Position numbers and translations under genes: made by a program. The notes below the pieces were generated by a model, which was given only the letters and a program-made list of their open reading frames with translations, was not told the DNA's origin and did no database searches. A stretch of 64,000 bases of DNA from Monomorium pharaonis (lineage: Eukaryota; Arthropoda; Insecta; Hymenoptera; Formicidae). The stretch spans positions 13,622,443 to 13,686,442 of the forward strand of contig NC_050470.1 in NCBI RefSeq assembly GCF_013373865.1, in the 5' to 3' direction. Positions 34,163-44,849 of the stretch are shown piece after piece; the stretch's first letter is position 1, and each line of letters begins with the position of its first letter.

Positions 34163-34903
34163 CCAGGCCTGCCAGATTTCCAGATTTGGTACCAGCATAT
34201 ACTAGAAAAAGTTGAGAGCTGACACAGTCATGTTTTAAGTGCCCTTTAGCGCCCTTATGACATCAACGACGTGGACATGTACTACGTAACCAATTCACAT
34301 TAGGATCAAGGAGTAACACATATGTGTAGAATGTTGGTTCCATTCCGTAAAGAGTAAAAAAATTAATTAATTTATTAATTAAAACAGATATAACATAATT
34401 TAATCTTCTATTTTCGCACAAATCGTAAATCTTTATAAATTAACAGTTAATTTTTTGAGGAAAAGATGTACACATTGGCCAAGAGTAGATTTCTATCATT
34501 TACTTTCTTTCTTTTCTTTATTTCTTTATTTAATAAATGTTTGGAAATTGTGCATTTAGTCGTTTACGAATCGTTATCATTGACATTCTGCAACGTGTTG
34601 TTAAATAATCGTCAATATACATATTATTTTATTTTAATACTGTATATATTCCTAATTCTAATAGAGAGCACAACAAGAATATAACTATTAGACTGAATAC
34701 AATTTTACAACATTTTATTTACAAAATAATAACAATCAGTAAGAGTTAATTTAAAAAATTGTCACTTTTTTATTTGCATTAAATCACAGAATTATTTATG
34801 AATAATTTGTTTTAGATTATATATTAATGTAATTGTGATATTAATATACGCGCGCGCACACACACACGCACACACACGCGCGCGCGCACACACACACGCA
34901 CGC

Positions 34904-34954
<51 letters not shown>

Positions 34955-35370
34955 CATTTAATGTATAAAAAAATAAAAAATTTGATTTCTATTTTAAAAA
35001 TATGCCGGTCTTATAACGTAATTATGTTAACGAACGAGACAATAATAAAATTGAACAAAGTGATAATAAAAGCGTGCAAGGATCCATCCGATCATGGATC
35101 TTCGAGATTATTTTGCATGATAACTTTGTGTTATCGCAAGGACATTTCGTGCACAATAGCACGGAACGGGACCAACATTATACAGATACGCGTTACTCCT
35201 TGGCCCTAACGTGAACATTGGTTACGTAGTACATGTCCACGTCGTTAATATCATGAGGGCGCTGAAGGACATCTAAAACCTGGCTGTATCAACTCTCAAC
35301 CTCTTGTGGTATAAGTTACCCCCTCCACGGCCAAAACGTGGTACCAGATCTGGAAATCTGGCAGGCCTGG
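34163..35370. mobile_element. Foldback element with 6-bp target duplication
   Basis: The ends CCAGGCCTGCCAGATTTCC and GGAAATCTGGCAGGCCTGG are complementary, and the arms match for about 160 bp (GACGTGGACATGTACTACG in both). TCCCGT flanks it on each side. The interior is AT-rich with a CA/CG microsatellite and no recognisable gene. Confidence 0.85.
34849..34947. repeat. CA/CG microsatellite
   Basis: Alternating CG and CA dinucleotides. The ORFs through it are repeat artefacts. Confidence 0.95.
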
Positions 35371-35425
35371 TCCCGTCCTGTCGACTGAGTAGGTCTCCGG
35401 ACCACTCTGACGCCCGGTTCTCGCC

Positions 35426-35770
35426 GGCATTCGACTATCCTCGTGTCCGCCGACGGAGCAGGCCACCTGGCCGCTCTGCCGCCCGGTTCTTGCCGGCATT
35501 CGGCTATCCTTGTCGCGCCGACGGAGCAGGCCACCTGGCCGTTCTGCCGCCCGGTTCTTGCCGGCATTCGGCCATCCTTGTATCCGCCGACGGAGCAGGC
35601 CACCTGGCCGCTCTGTCGCCCGGTTCTTGCCGGCATTCGGCTCTCCTTATGTCCGCCGACGGAGCAGGCCACCTGGCCGTTCTGCTGCCCGGTTCTTGCC
35701 GGCATTCGGCCATCCCTGGCATCCTCCACGGGGCCGGTTAGTTGGCCGCCCTGCCCGCTCGGTTCTTGCC
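35426..35770. repeat. 68-69 bp GC-rich minisatellite in an LTR
   Basis: Units start at GGCATTCG at 35426, 35495, 35563, 35632 and 35701. Each contains CGACGGAGCAGGCCACCTGG and ends CGGTTCTTGCC. The several long ORFs on both strands here arise from the repeat and are not genes. Confidence 0.95.
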
Positions 35771-36046
35771 GGCGAACACGGTTCGCGACCGCGTTCAAGG
35801 TGCTGCGCACTAGCGCGCTCCCGTCCGACCGACGACATTAGGTTAAGCTGTACATTACTGTATATACCCGCATAGAATAAGTAGCACATAAGGTAGCCTA
35901 AGGACTATGTAAGATAGAATAAGCATTGTAATAAAGGACTGTTAATCTGATATCGGTCTACGCAAGTTGGTTTCCCCCCTTCTCCCGAATCCTGGAATCC
36001 GGCGAGCCTGTCCGAGGCGATCGGGAAAGGTGAACCGTTACAAAGT

Positions 36047-36538
36047 TGTACAAAATATTAAAAAATATCGCGTAATTTATATTATGTAATAATTGTTTCG
36101 CTAACTTTATCCAATATTTTACGAAAATTATAAAGAAAAATTACCTTTATATTAATCACGCTTCAATATAATTAATTCTCTGTTAACATATATCACCATG
36201 CGGGCACATGCGGGTCCGTACTTTGTACCACTCCGTACTAAGAGGGACAGTAATGATTCGACGTATGCAGATGTCATTAGTATACGTACCGTTTCCGTAT
36301 TTTGAGTAAAACCTGAGTATGTACGCGCGCAATAGAAAGGCGTACGTATCATTTGCGTACGTTGAGTACAACCTGAGATTATACGCGCGCGAAAGAAAAT
36401 CGAATAATACTGTAAAAGATATACATATATTATAGCGATGATCTCAACATTCTACGATGATCACAGTACATTGAGTATTAAAATGGGATGATACGTAGGA
36501 TATCATGTGCTGTTAGGGACAAACATTTTATTTTACAG
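36047..36538. other. Unassigned DNA upstream of the SANT relic
   Basis: It contains duplicated GTACGTATCATTTGCGTACG-like phrases at 36285 and 36342. It could be the intron or 5' region of the SANT pseudogene, ending in the TTTTACAG acceptor. Confidence 0.35.
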
Positions 36539-36800
36539 ATGGCTTTCGTTGGCCTCACGAAGCAATTTTATTGTTTTTTGAAATTTATAAAGATCACAAA
36601 AATAAACCAATCTGGCAAAATGTCAGTCAAAAAGTTTTGGAACATAGTTTCCTATTTTTTGCTTGAAAAAGATTACCAGGTAAGATTACTGGTATCCAAT
36701 GCAAAAGCAAAATGGCTGGATTAAAAAACACTTATAAAAGTATTAAGGATCATAATGCAAAGAGTGGCAAAATCATCCTCGGACATAGCGATATTTTAAT
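36539..36800 (+). pseudogene. SANT/Myb-like DNA-binding domain gene, first recognised exon
   Basis: After a TTTTACAG acceptor the frame reads GFRWPHEAILLFFEIYKDHK, IWQNVSQKVLEHSFLFFA, a TGA, then ITGIQCKSKMAGLKNTYKSI and KDHNAKSGK. This is the trihelix-type SANT/Myb domain (W-x...IW-x-x-x-S, QC-x-x-K, L-x-x-x-YK) common in multicopy insect proteins and in the second protein of some DNA transposons. A TGA and loss of the usual tryptophans show that it is dead. The coiled-coil end appears at 39070. Confidence 0.65.
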
Positions 36801-37182
36801 GTAAGTAGATGAAGTATATTTAATTATTTTTATTATTTAATTATTTATTTATAATAATAAATAAACATTAGAAAATAAACATAATTCCTAATTTTGTGCT
36901 TCCAGTATTATTTGAAACAATAGTGCATATATTAAATATATTTTTAATATTTTAGGTTATGGATAAAATATTTAATTAAAAACCATGGATATCTCCAATG
37001 TCTACATTGGGCAAACCAATTTTTGATATTGAAAATATAACAATCTTCTTCGAAAGAGATTTGCGGAATTGGTTTGTCTTTGATTCTTCTTCAACAAAAA
37101 CTAGATTACCTATCCAACGTAATAAGTATTGTGTGTATATGTGTGTATGTGTATGCACATGTGTGTATGAATGTGTAATATA
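36801..37182. other. Intron of the SANT relic, with a 65-bp repeat
   Basis: TTCCTAATTTTGTGCTTCCAG and the bases after it (36893-36956) recur at 40687-40757. No coding homology was recognised in the ORFs near 37.0 kb. Confidence 0.4.
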
Positions 37183-38755
37183 CATTGGCGCAAAAAAAAC
37201 AAGACAAAAATTTTGACCGAATTTTTAGACAATCTTCAAAGTGATGCAACTTTGTGAAAAATTATACAATTATTATATGTTTTGTATCGCATGAAAACCA
37301 AACATGTTTTTTTTAATTAAAAAAAGTAAAAGTTTATTATCATTTTTCACAAGGTTCTTGTTAAAATCTTGCTAATGTTAATTTAGATTCTTAAAGTTTA
37401 TTCTTTTTTAAGCAATTAAAAAAACATCCCAGATAGCCAAATAAAGGCAACGTGTTGTTATTTTGCTGTCACTTATTCCCTATTAATTTTATCAAACTAA
37501 AGCCAAGGTGTTTCCTCAAATTGTCTGTTGTTCTGACATCATATAAAATTCTACATTAGAATTCAACAAACTGACGGCAAGTTGTCAACATGCATGCACA
37601 ATTGCTGTCAATGTGACAAGTTTATTATTCCTCAATGAATGCACTTATAATTTTATAAACTCATGAAGGTTATTTGCTCTCCTGATGTTAACTTTGTTCC
37701 ACGTTAAATTACAATGACAGCAAATTGTGAGCAAGTTCACAACATACACGCAGTGCATTAATTTGCCCGATATGCTTAATCTCGCTTGGCTATCTGGGAT
37801 GTTGATACGATGTTTTTTGTTGATTATACACGAGTTTGAAATATGCATTGCATTTTAAGATATTTCAACGAATAAATACAGTATTTTTTGGATATCATGA
37901 AACGGTATTAATATGCTATTACACATTAACTTTATTGTTTAACTCAATCATATTGCCGTCATTAGAGTGACCCAATGTGCACCACGTGGAGGTTGACAAT
38001 CGGATATTACACATTATATGAAAAGGGCTGATTTTTTAAGTAAAATTAGAATTTTTATTTTTTTAGTATGAGTATGTGTATATTTATGTGTGATCTGAGC
38101 AGGCTGCTAAAATGGCGAACCTTCTGTTGACTTCAGTAAAATTGGCGCGTCAGCTATCCGTTATATTCAGATTAGTAAGTGTAAATTTCCACCGATGAAT
38201 TTTAGAGCCACATGATGTGCAAAATCCAACCGTCAACCTCCACGTCGTGCACATTGAGTTACTCTGATGACGGCAGTATGATTGAGTTAAACACGAATAA
38301 AATCAATGTGCAATATCATAATGATACTCAAAATTCATGATATTAAAAAAATACTATATTTATTTGCTAAAATACCTTAAAATGCAATGCAAATTTCAAA
38401 CTCGTGTGCAATCAACAAAAAACATCGTATCGACATGTTTTTTGGGGGGAAATTGCTTAGAAAAGAATGATCTTAAAGAATCTGGTTTAATATTAGCAAG
38501 ATTTTAACGAAAAACTTGTAAAAAATGATAACTTTTACTTTTTCAATTAAAAAAAAACATGTTTGGTTTTCATGCGATAAAAAAGGCTCACACTTAACAA
38601 ATCAAACTTTCGCCTAGGAATTCTCAAAGTAGAGTCTTTATCCTTTAATTAAAAAAAAAATATATGTAATTTGATGACTTTTCGCGAAGTTACATTACTT
38701 TGAAGATTGCCTAAAAATTCGATCAAAATTTTTGTCTCGTTTTTTTGTGCTAGTG
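37183..38755. mobile_element. Tc1/mariner-type element, non-autonomous palindromic copy
   Basis: It runs from CATTGGCGCAAAAAAAAC to the complementary CTAGTG end, flanked by TA (37181 and 38756). The right half is homologous to 3280-3945 of copy 1 (GATGACGGCGGTATGATTGAG against GATGACGGCAGTATGATTGAG). The left half is its inverted copy. There is no transposase. It carries the AT-flanked MITE at 37428-37798. Confidence 0.88.
37428..37798. mobile_element. MITE with CCCAGATAGCCAA ends, copy 1
   Basis: A 371-bp unit with CCCAGATAGCCAA and TTGGCTATCTGGG ends, flanked by AT on each side. The opposite arm of the host Tc1-like palindrome has the uninterrupted AACATGTCGATACGATG, so the AT duplication is confirmed. 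It is about 95 percent similar to the copy at 61517. Confidence 0.92.
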
Positions 38756-38775
38756 TATTTATTTTTTAATATATC

Positions 38776-38777
<2 letters not shown>

Positions 38778-38836
<59 letters not shown>
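38778..38836. repeat. GA microsatellite
   Basis: About 29 GA dinucleotides with one interruption. Confidence 0.97.
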
Positions 38837-39073
38837 AATTATGTAAGAAACAATTTTGGAAACATCTTGCTTGACCACATTACAATTGACAGTTATTCAC
38901 AGTGATTAGTACTTAATTTTTTATTAAATTTGCCAATTAAAAAATTTTATAATTAAATTTTAATTAATTAGTGATGTATGGGCAATTGAATGTAACTTTA
39001 ATATTGGTTTTTACTATTATGTATTCATTATATCAGTTTATTGCAATATCAGTTTATATTTTGCAATTATAGG

Positions 39074-39199
39074 GAAAAGGCACACTACATTGGAAAAAGT
39101 GCTCGAAGAAAATACAATTTTACGAAAAAAGATGCACGAAGAGACGATAGTACGACAGGATAAATTGCTTGATCTTTTAAGTAAACTGCTTGACGAATA
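39074..39199 (+). pseudogene. SANT/Myb-like gene, last exon (coiled coil)
   Basis: After a CAATTATAG acceptor the frame reads GKRHTTLEKVLEENTILRKK then ETIVRQDKLLDLLSKLLDE and TAA. A short heptad-rich helix with an arginine/glutamine-rich end is the usual C-terminus of trihelix SANT proteins of insects. It is separated from the DNA-binding exon by 2.3 kb, mostly the Tc1-like element. Whether this exon was ever joined exactly to the one at 36539 cannot be shown from the window. Confidence 0.5.
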
Positions 39200-39272
39200 A
39201 TATAAAACTCACTTATTTTAAAAACTGATTATATTACTGATTATATTACAAAGATTGATTGTAATCTACATA

Positions 39273-40473
39273 GCGTCATTAATGCCTAGCCATACTAACT
39301 GCACTACTCCACAATATCTTTTTCTTTGTATATGGAAGCATGTGAAGAGAGAAAGATGTATTCTGAATTATTGCAATATGTGGGTAACGTGTGTGTATGT
39401 GTATGACACTTCCCACTTCGAGATATTCCACCGCTTGGAGTTCTTTTGGTCGTCTTGAAAAGGGTGGTTTGTCAGGCAGGTTTCCTCGTTGGCCGGTTGG
39501 CGTTACGGTGAGGCCGCGAACTCTTCGTAGAGCTTCTGCGGCTTTGCCTATGTCCTGGTGTGGTTGCCTCAGGACTTCCTTCGTGGTGCACGTGGAGTCG
39601 CAGGCTTATTGGAAGGAGTGCTGAATCAGGAAATGTCGGAACCACCTGGAGACTTTGTTTGGACGCTGGCGTCAGTATTAGGCCTGTTCGGCGTCTTTAC
39701 CAAGCTCTGTAGGAAGTGTGGAGTCCAGTTCCGTTGAATAGGCGGAAGGTCCAAGCTATGAGCTTCCTGTCCAGTAGGTTCTCCCCAGGTCGAGTCGTGC
39801 TGTCCTCGTATTGGTCCAAGTCCGTGACAGCTTTGCTGGCCGTGGTGGCCGAGATGTCTTCCTTCGTTGTAATTGGATGTTGTCGTTGAGGCCCGTCGAG
39901 CGCACTCTGATAGGAGGCCCAGTTGTCGAGCTCACTCGAGGAGGGCTAACGAGCACACTCCCGTAAGGAGGCCTCTAGCCAATGAGCACGCTCCGTAAGG
40001 AGACCTAAAGTTACCAACTCGGCGGGCGCACTCCGTGGTGGAGGCCCGCCGTAGATAAAAAAGCTGAATCTAGTATTAGATTGTTTTATCAGCGCTGCGG
40101 GTGATCCTTATATAGCTGGACCGCTGCATCTTACTCCGGAGTACCCCGGCCGCTCTGTCGGTTGCGCCGTGCACTACTCGGCCAGCGAGCGCGTGTTGAT
40201 AGACGCGGCGGCGCGCGGTGTGAGCAGTGAGCGATGGACGCAGCAGCGTAGGTGACGAGCGCGCAATAGCGTAGACGCGCTGACTGGAGTGGCGTAAGAC
40301 CGCCATACAGTAGTATGGTCAAGTCATTATAGTTCATACTATCTATACACACAGCATCATTAATGCCATACTATTGCATTAATTCAGAATATATCTTTCT
40401 CCCTTCACATGCTTTCATATACAAAGAAAAAGATATTCTGGAGTAGCGCAGTTAGTATGTCTAGGCATTAACG
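39273..40473. mobile_element. Palindromic MITE split by a solo LTR
   Basis: GCGTCATTAATGCCTAGCC and the following about 115 bp (CATACTAACTGC, ATATCTTTTTCTTTGTATA) pair with 40360-40473 in inverse. The LTR at 39400-40309 fills the centre. Confidence 0.8.
39400..40309 (-). mobile_element. Solo LTR (family T), minus orientation
   Basis: It has TGTATGAC...CATACA ends. On the minus strand GCTATATAAGGATC near 40113 is a TATA box. A related fragment lies at 52441-52600. CTCCGTAAGGAG-type phrases recur three times between 39.94 and 40.04 kb. No convincing target duplication. Confidence 0.7.
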
Positions 40474-40942
40474 CCGTGAACAGAATTTTCTTTAATATTA
40501 CATAAAAAAGTTGAAATTTCTTATTACATTATAGATTATTAAAAAAATTTTCCTGTGATTAGAGATGTGCAATTTAAGAAAGAAAAAATTTTTTGTTTTC
40601 TGATAAAAATATGTATAAAAATATTTTATTGTTGGATTGAAAGTAAGTAACGTATTTTCCAAGATAGCATAGAGATTTGAAAATTTAAATTCCTAATTTT
40701 GTGCATGCTTCCAGTGTTATTTGAAACAATAGCGTTTATATTAAAATATATTTTTCGTAAAAGAATTTATTTTTATCGCCAATTTCTTTTCAAGATAAAC
40801 CGAGCCAATCTTGTTGAAAATACGGCCACTCGAAATGGAGTGACATCTCACTTCTTATAAGAATGAATTTTTCGCTCGATAAGTGATCTCTTTATTTGAC
40901 TGGAGTGAAGGTCACTTTTCTTGTAGCGAATCGTTCACCCAA
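40474..40942. other. Unassigned AT-rich DNA
   Basis: It holds the second copy of the 65-bp repeat (40687-40757). Nothing else recognised. Confidence 0.4.
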
Positions 40943-42157
40943 TTAACCCATTACTTCCCAAGCGGACATTTTATAGTCGATTGGTTTTCAGCTCAGAAAA
41001 GTGATGAGATCACATGAAAACTTAAAACAAAATATGCTCTTCTACGTAAAAAGAGTTGCTCTTTCAGATTCCGGGGTCAAAATTTCAAAATTTTTTATTG
41101 GAAATTAAATATGGCGGCTCAAAGTTGATATAAATTTTTTCATTGACTATTGACTTTTTATAGTAGAAAACTTCGAAAAATTTTGTCCATGACTGTTGTA
41201 AACGATTAAAGTGACGGAGTTTGCCTCTTTAAAATATAAACTATGATTATTAATTGATTTTTTTAAGTAGTTCAAGTAGTTCAAGATGGTGGATGCAGTA
41301 TGGTGTCCAAATACATGGAAATCATATTTTATTGCGATATATGTGTGTGAATAGTCATTTCTCACATTTTCGAGGTCGCTGAGTACGAATCTTTGGTCAA
41401 TTAGTCATTTTAAAAAATGGCAGATACAATATGGCGTCAGAATACACGAAAATTAGATTTTGTTGCGAACTATGTGTATCATATTACATCCGCCTTTCGA
41501 AAGATATAAATCAAACTCAAGATTCGTATTCAGCGACCTCAAAAACATATACAATTAGTACCCACGCACATAGTTCACAGTAAAATATGATTTTTGTGTA
41601 TTCTGACGCCATATTGTATCCGCTATTTTGGAAAATAAAAAACAGACCCAAAATTTGTTCTCAGCGATCTCACAAATACATAAAATAAGTACTCGGAGGC
41701 ATAGTTTTTAATAAAGTATGATTTTTATGACATATTGTATCCGCCATTTTGAAAAATGAGTAATTGACTAAAGATTGTACTCAGCGACCTCGAAAATGTG
41801 AGAAATGGCTATTCACACACATATATCGTAATAAAATATGATTTCCATGTATTTGGACGCTATACTGCATCCACCATCTTGAACTACTTGAACTACTTAA
41901 AAAAATCAATTAATAATCATATAATCATAGTTTATACTTTAAAGAGGCAAACTTCGTCACTTCAATCGTTTACAACAGTCATGGACAAAATTTTTCAAAG
42001 TTTTCTACTATAAAAAATCAATAGTCGATGAAAAAATTTATATCAACTTTGAGCCGCCATATTTAATTTCCAATAAAAAATTTTAAAATTTTGATCCCGG
42101 AATCTAAAAGAGCAACTCTTTTTACGTAGAAGAGCATATTTTGTTTTAAGTTTTCAT

Positions 42158-42430
42158 CCCAGCAAACACATATTTTAACAGTTATATAACATTGAAGCAT
42201 TAATGTATTATAACATCTGTTATATTTTTATTATATAACTGTTATGTACTATTTGTTTACTCTTGTTACATAATGCATGTTATACTCACGTAATGCAATA
42301 TTTATATAACGCAAAATTATTAATATTATATCCAGCAAATAGCAAATAACATGTAACATGTAACATATATATATATATAATTGTTGCAACATATATTAAT
42401 TTATAAAATGTTAGAAGAGATATATCTCTT
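42158..42430. repeat. Left subterminal repeat region of the 10.2-kb transposon
   Basis: GTTATATAAC, TTGTTACATAA, TATATAACGC and TAACATGTAACATGTAACA recur within 270 bp. Mirror-type phrases fill 51950-52341. Such clusters bind the transposase or its partner in CACTA elements; here this is inference. Confidence 0.65.
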
Positions 42431-42900
42431 ACCTAATTAATAGTAATATAATTGTTACATACAGAATCTCTACTGGAATATTAATTGATGTGTACATTAA
42501 TTATAATTATATTTCTTAATTTCGGAAAACAAAAATATCCCTCGTTTCAATTCTTCAAATAAAATATAAGGCTTAATACACACACACACACACAGGATTA
42601 TGACCTCCCATCCCACATGATTTTTCGTAAAAGCGAAGTGAGAGGAAATTGGGGAAAAATATTAAGCCCTATATCCTATCCGAAGAATCGAAATGAGGGA
42701 TATTTTCGTTTTCTGGTACTTCGTTTTCAACTTTGAAATTAATATAATTAAATGGAAAATGGCACCTGTAGCAAACCTGAGAATTTTCACAACCGCTGTT
42801 TTGGTGTTTACCGATTTTTGGAAATTTTAATTTGGCGCTCGAGACGCGGCCCATGTCTGTATCTCCTTCAGCGCCGCGCGGCAAGCGTTTAGGGTGCATC

Positions 42901-43082
42901 CTGGGGCCCGATTCTTGAATTTATTCGCAAGAGAAACGTATTCGCAAATTCTATTTTTACATAAAAATTGGAAATTTATTAGCTATCGTATGGCTTTTAA
43001 CCAATAAACTTGCAACTTTTCTGTTAGAACGGATATTTGCGCATACGTTTCTCTGCGAATAAATTAAAGAATCGAGCCCCTG
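42901..43082. mobile_element. MITE with CWGGGGCYCGATTCTT ends
   Basis: CTGGGGCCCGATTCTTGAAT pairs with the complementary TTAAAGAATCGAGCCCCTG. Inner GAGAAACGTATTCGC pairs with GCGCATACGTTTCTC. hAT-like ends, but no clear 8-bp duplication. Confidence 0.75.
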
Positions 43083-43143
43083 ATGGAGAAGAATTAACGG
43101 AACGGAATAGAAATGGAATGGAAATATGGAGAGGGATTGACCA

Positions 43144-43381
43144 ATCATTTCCCCTTTATAGCTCTTGCACACGGGAAGACGCGTAAAGGTGCCTTTTCAC
43201 GCTGACGTTTGACGCTCATTTTCAGCGTCAAAAGACATCACGTGACTAAAAATAAAGATATCCATTTGTCATTTTTAGTCACGTGATGTCTTTTGACGCT
43301 GAAAATGAGCGTTAAGCGTCAGCGTGAAAAGGCACCTTTACGCGTCTTTCTGTGCGCAAGAGTTACGAAGGGGAAATGATA
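43144..43381. mobile_element. Foldback MITE (AAGGTGCCTTTTCACGC family), copy 1
   Basis: Arms of about 110 bp: AATCATTTCCCCTTT at the outside, AAGGTGCCTTTTCACGCTGA inside, and a core GTCACGTGATGTCTTTTGAC. A second copy is at 63275-63424; it lacks the outer 40 bp. Confidence 0.88.
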
Positions 43382-43389
43382 ATCGATCG

Positions 43390-44004
43390 CCATATTGATC
43401 GCCGCTATAATTCTTTGGCCACGGCACGGTATACGGTACATACACGCGGATCGTGAAAACTCGTACGGCGAAGTCGTGTCTGGTGGTTTACGGCGCAGCG
43501 GCGTAAATTGCGTGGAAGCAGGAAACACGTGGGAAGGAACAACGCATAAACGAAGAGACAGGCGGACGAGCAGGCGGAGCAGAGGGTCCCGCGTGAGAAT
43601 TCTGGAAGAGTCGTTGGCGCGCAAAAAACCAATTCTTGTCTCGAGCCACGAGCTTTTTTCTTGCCCACTGTTCCATTATTGGATCGTAAGTACACAATTA
43701 TTGTGGACTGTGAAGTGCTGTATGGGTTTTGGATCTTCATCGAATCACAAAGTTCAGAAAACCAGGAAGTATAAATAATATTATTTATCAATTGGAAACA
43801 TCACAATACTGTTTAAAATTTAATAAGGTTATGATAGCTTATGAGAGCTAATTTTTCGCAAGTTTTATTTATTTGTATAAAATAAATTTTTCAATAACGT
43901 TAATTGTAACTCGTTTAATTTAATTATTAAAGTTTTGTACGTAGTCCTTTCTTTATTAACTAGTTGATTTTATATATTTAATTTAATGGAATTTTAGTAT
44001 AATT

Positions 44005-44063
<59 letters not shown>

Positions 44064-44849
44064 TTCTCTTTCTCTCTCAATTAATATTAGAGTTTGAACG
44101 TTTTCGCTTTGTAAGCAAATTCTCAATTACCCAATAACACATTGTCAGTTTATTTGCATTTTCATACGCTATATTTTATACTTATTATTATTTGTTGCAT
44201 TTAATTGGTATATCTTCTGCAGTACATTGTCAGTTCATTCACACGCTTAAAATTACTTGATTTGCATATATATTATTATTTAATTAATTTAATAATTGTC
44301 AATATTTGCATATGATTTTTGTTATTATAACATTAATATTTAACCAGTGAATAATGTTTCATTTATCGGACATTATGTAGTGTTATACTAATTCATTGTC
44401 AGATGTACTAATAACTTTTTAAAGTTGCTTATTTTAAGTTAGTTTGTATTTATATCTCATTTTATTTCATTCTTGATGTTCTTGTTGGCACATAATCTGT
44501 TCACTTCTTTGTTTAAAATAAATTATTTGTATGTATACAAAATTATTATTTGTTTTATTTAATTATTGATATTTGCATATATATATTGCTATATATATTT
44601 TTTACTGTTAGTATTGAAAGTAGTATTTATTTATGAGGCATTTTTAAATATCTATGCATATTTATTTGTTATGTATAGTATTTGCTTATTTATAAATATT
44701 CTTATATTAATTCTTTCTATCTAAACTACTTTTTAAGTACTAATACTTTGGTAACTTATTGTAATACTTAGTTATCATCTTGCTAATTAGTAAAGCTTAA
44801 TTGTTTAATTTATTATTCTAATTTTAATAATCAACATTCAATTTCCAAT
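43390..44849 (+). promoter_or_regulatory. Likely promoter and 5' leader of the transposase gene
   Basis: 43390-43690 is less AT-rich than its surroundings and ends in a GTAAGT donor at about 43686. About 1.1 kb of AT-rich sequence with a TC microsatellite separates it from the ATG at 44850. It could be a 5' UTR exon spliced to a site before the ATG. The ORFs on both strands show no homology. Inference only. Confidence 0.35.
44010..44078. repeat. TC microsatellite
   Basis: A run of TC dinucleotides with a few TTTC interruptions. Confidence 0.96.

Larger units (their letters stand above)
33973..36042 (+). mobile_element. Solo LTR (about 860 bp) split by a foldback insertion
   Basis: It starts TGTGACAATG and ends AACCGTTACA, flanked by AAGT on both sides (33969-33972 and 36043-36046). 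A GGGTATAAAAGCC TATA box at about 34119 and an AATAAA at about 35931 give + orientation. The insertion at 34163-35370 divides it, and TCCCGT is duplicated at the split. A 69-bp minisatellite lies inside. Confidence 0.82.

Noticed and set aside
34835..34970. His/Thr-rich ORF
   Set aside because: It translates a CA/CG microsatellite.
34849..35770. Tandem repeats considered as a CRISPR array
   Set aside because: Contiguous units without unique spacers in a eukaryotic genome.
35296..35889. Six overlapping ORFs up to 164 codons
   Set aside because: Products of the 69-bp minisatellite, open in many frames because of the repeat and its GC content.
36976..37216. 69- and 72-codon ORFs near 37.0-37.2 kb as further exons of the SANT gene
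   Set aside because: No recognisable motif and no splice-consistent frame with the neighbouring exon.
43395..43791. 127-128 codon ORFs on both strands
   Set aside because: No homology. The region looks like a promoter/leader of the transposase gene, and both strands are open only because of base composition.
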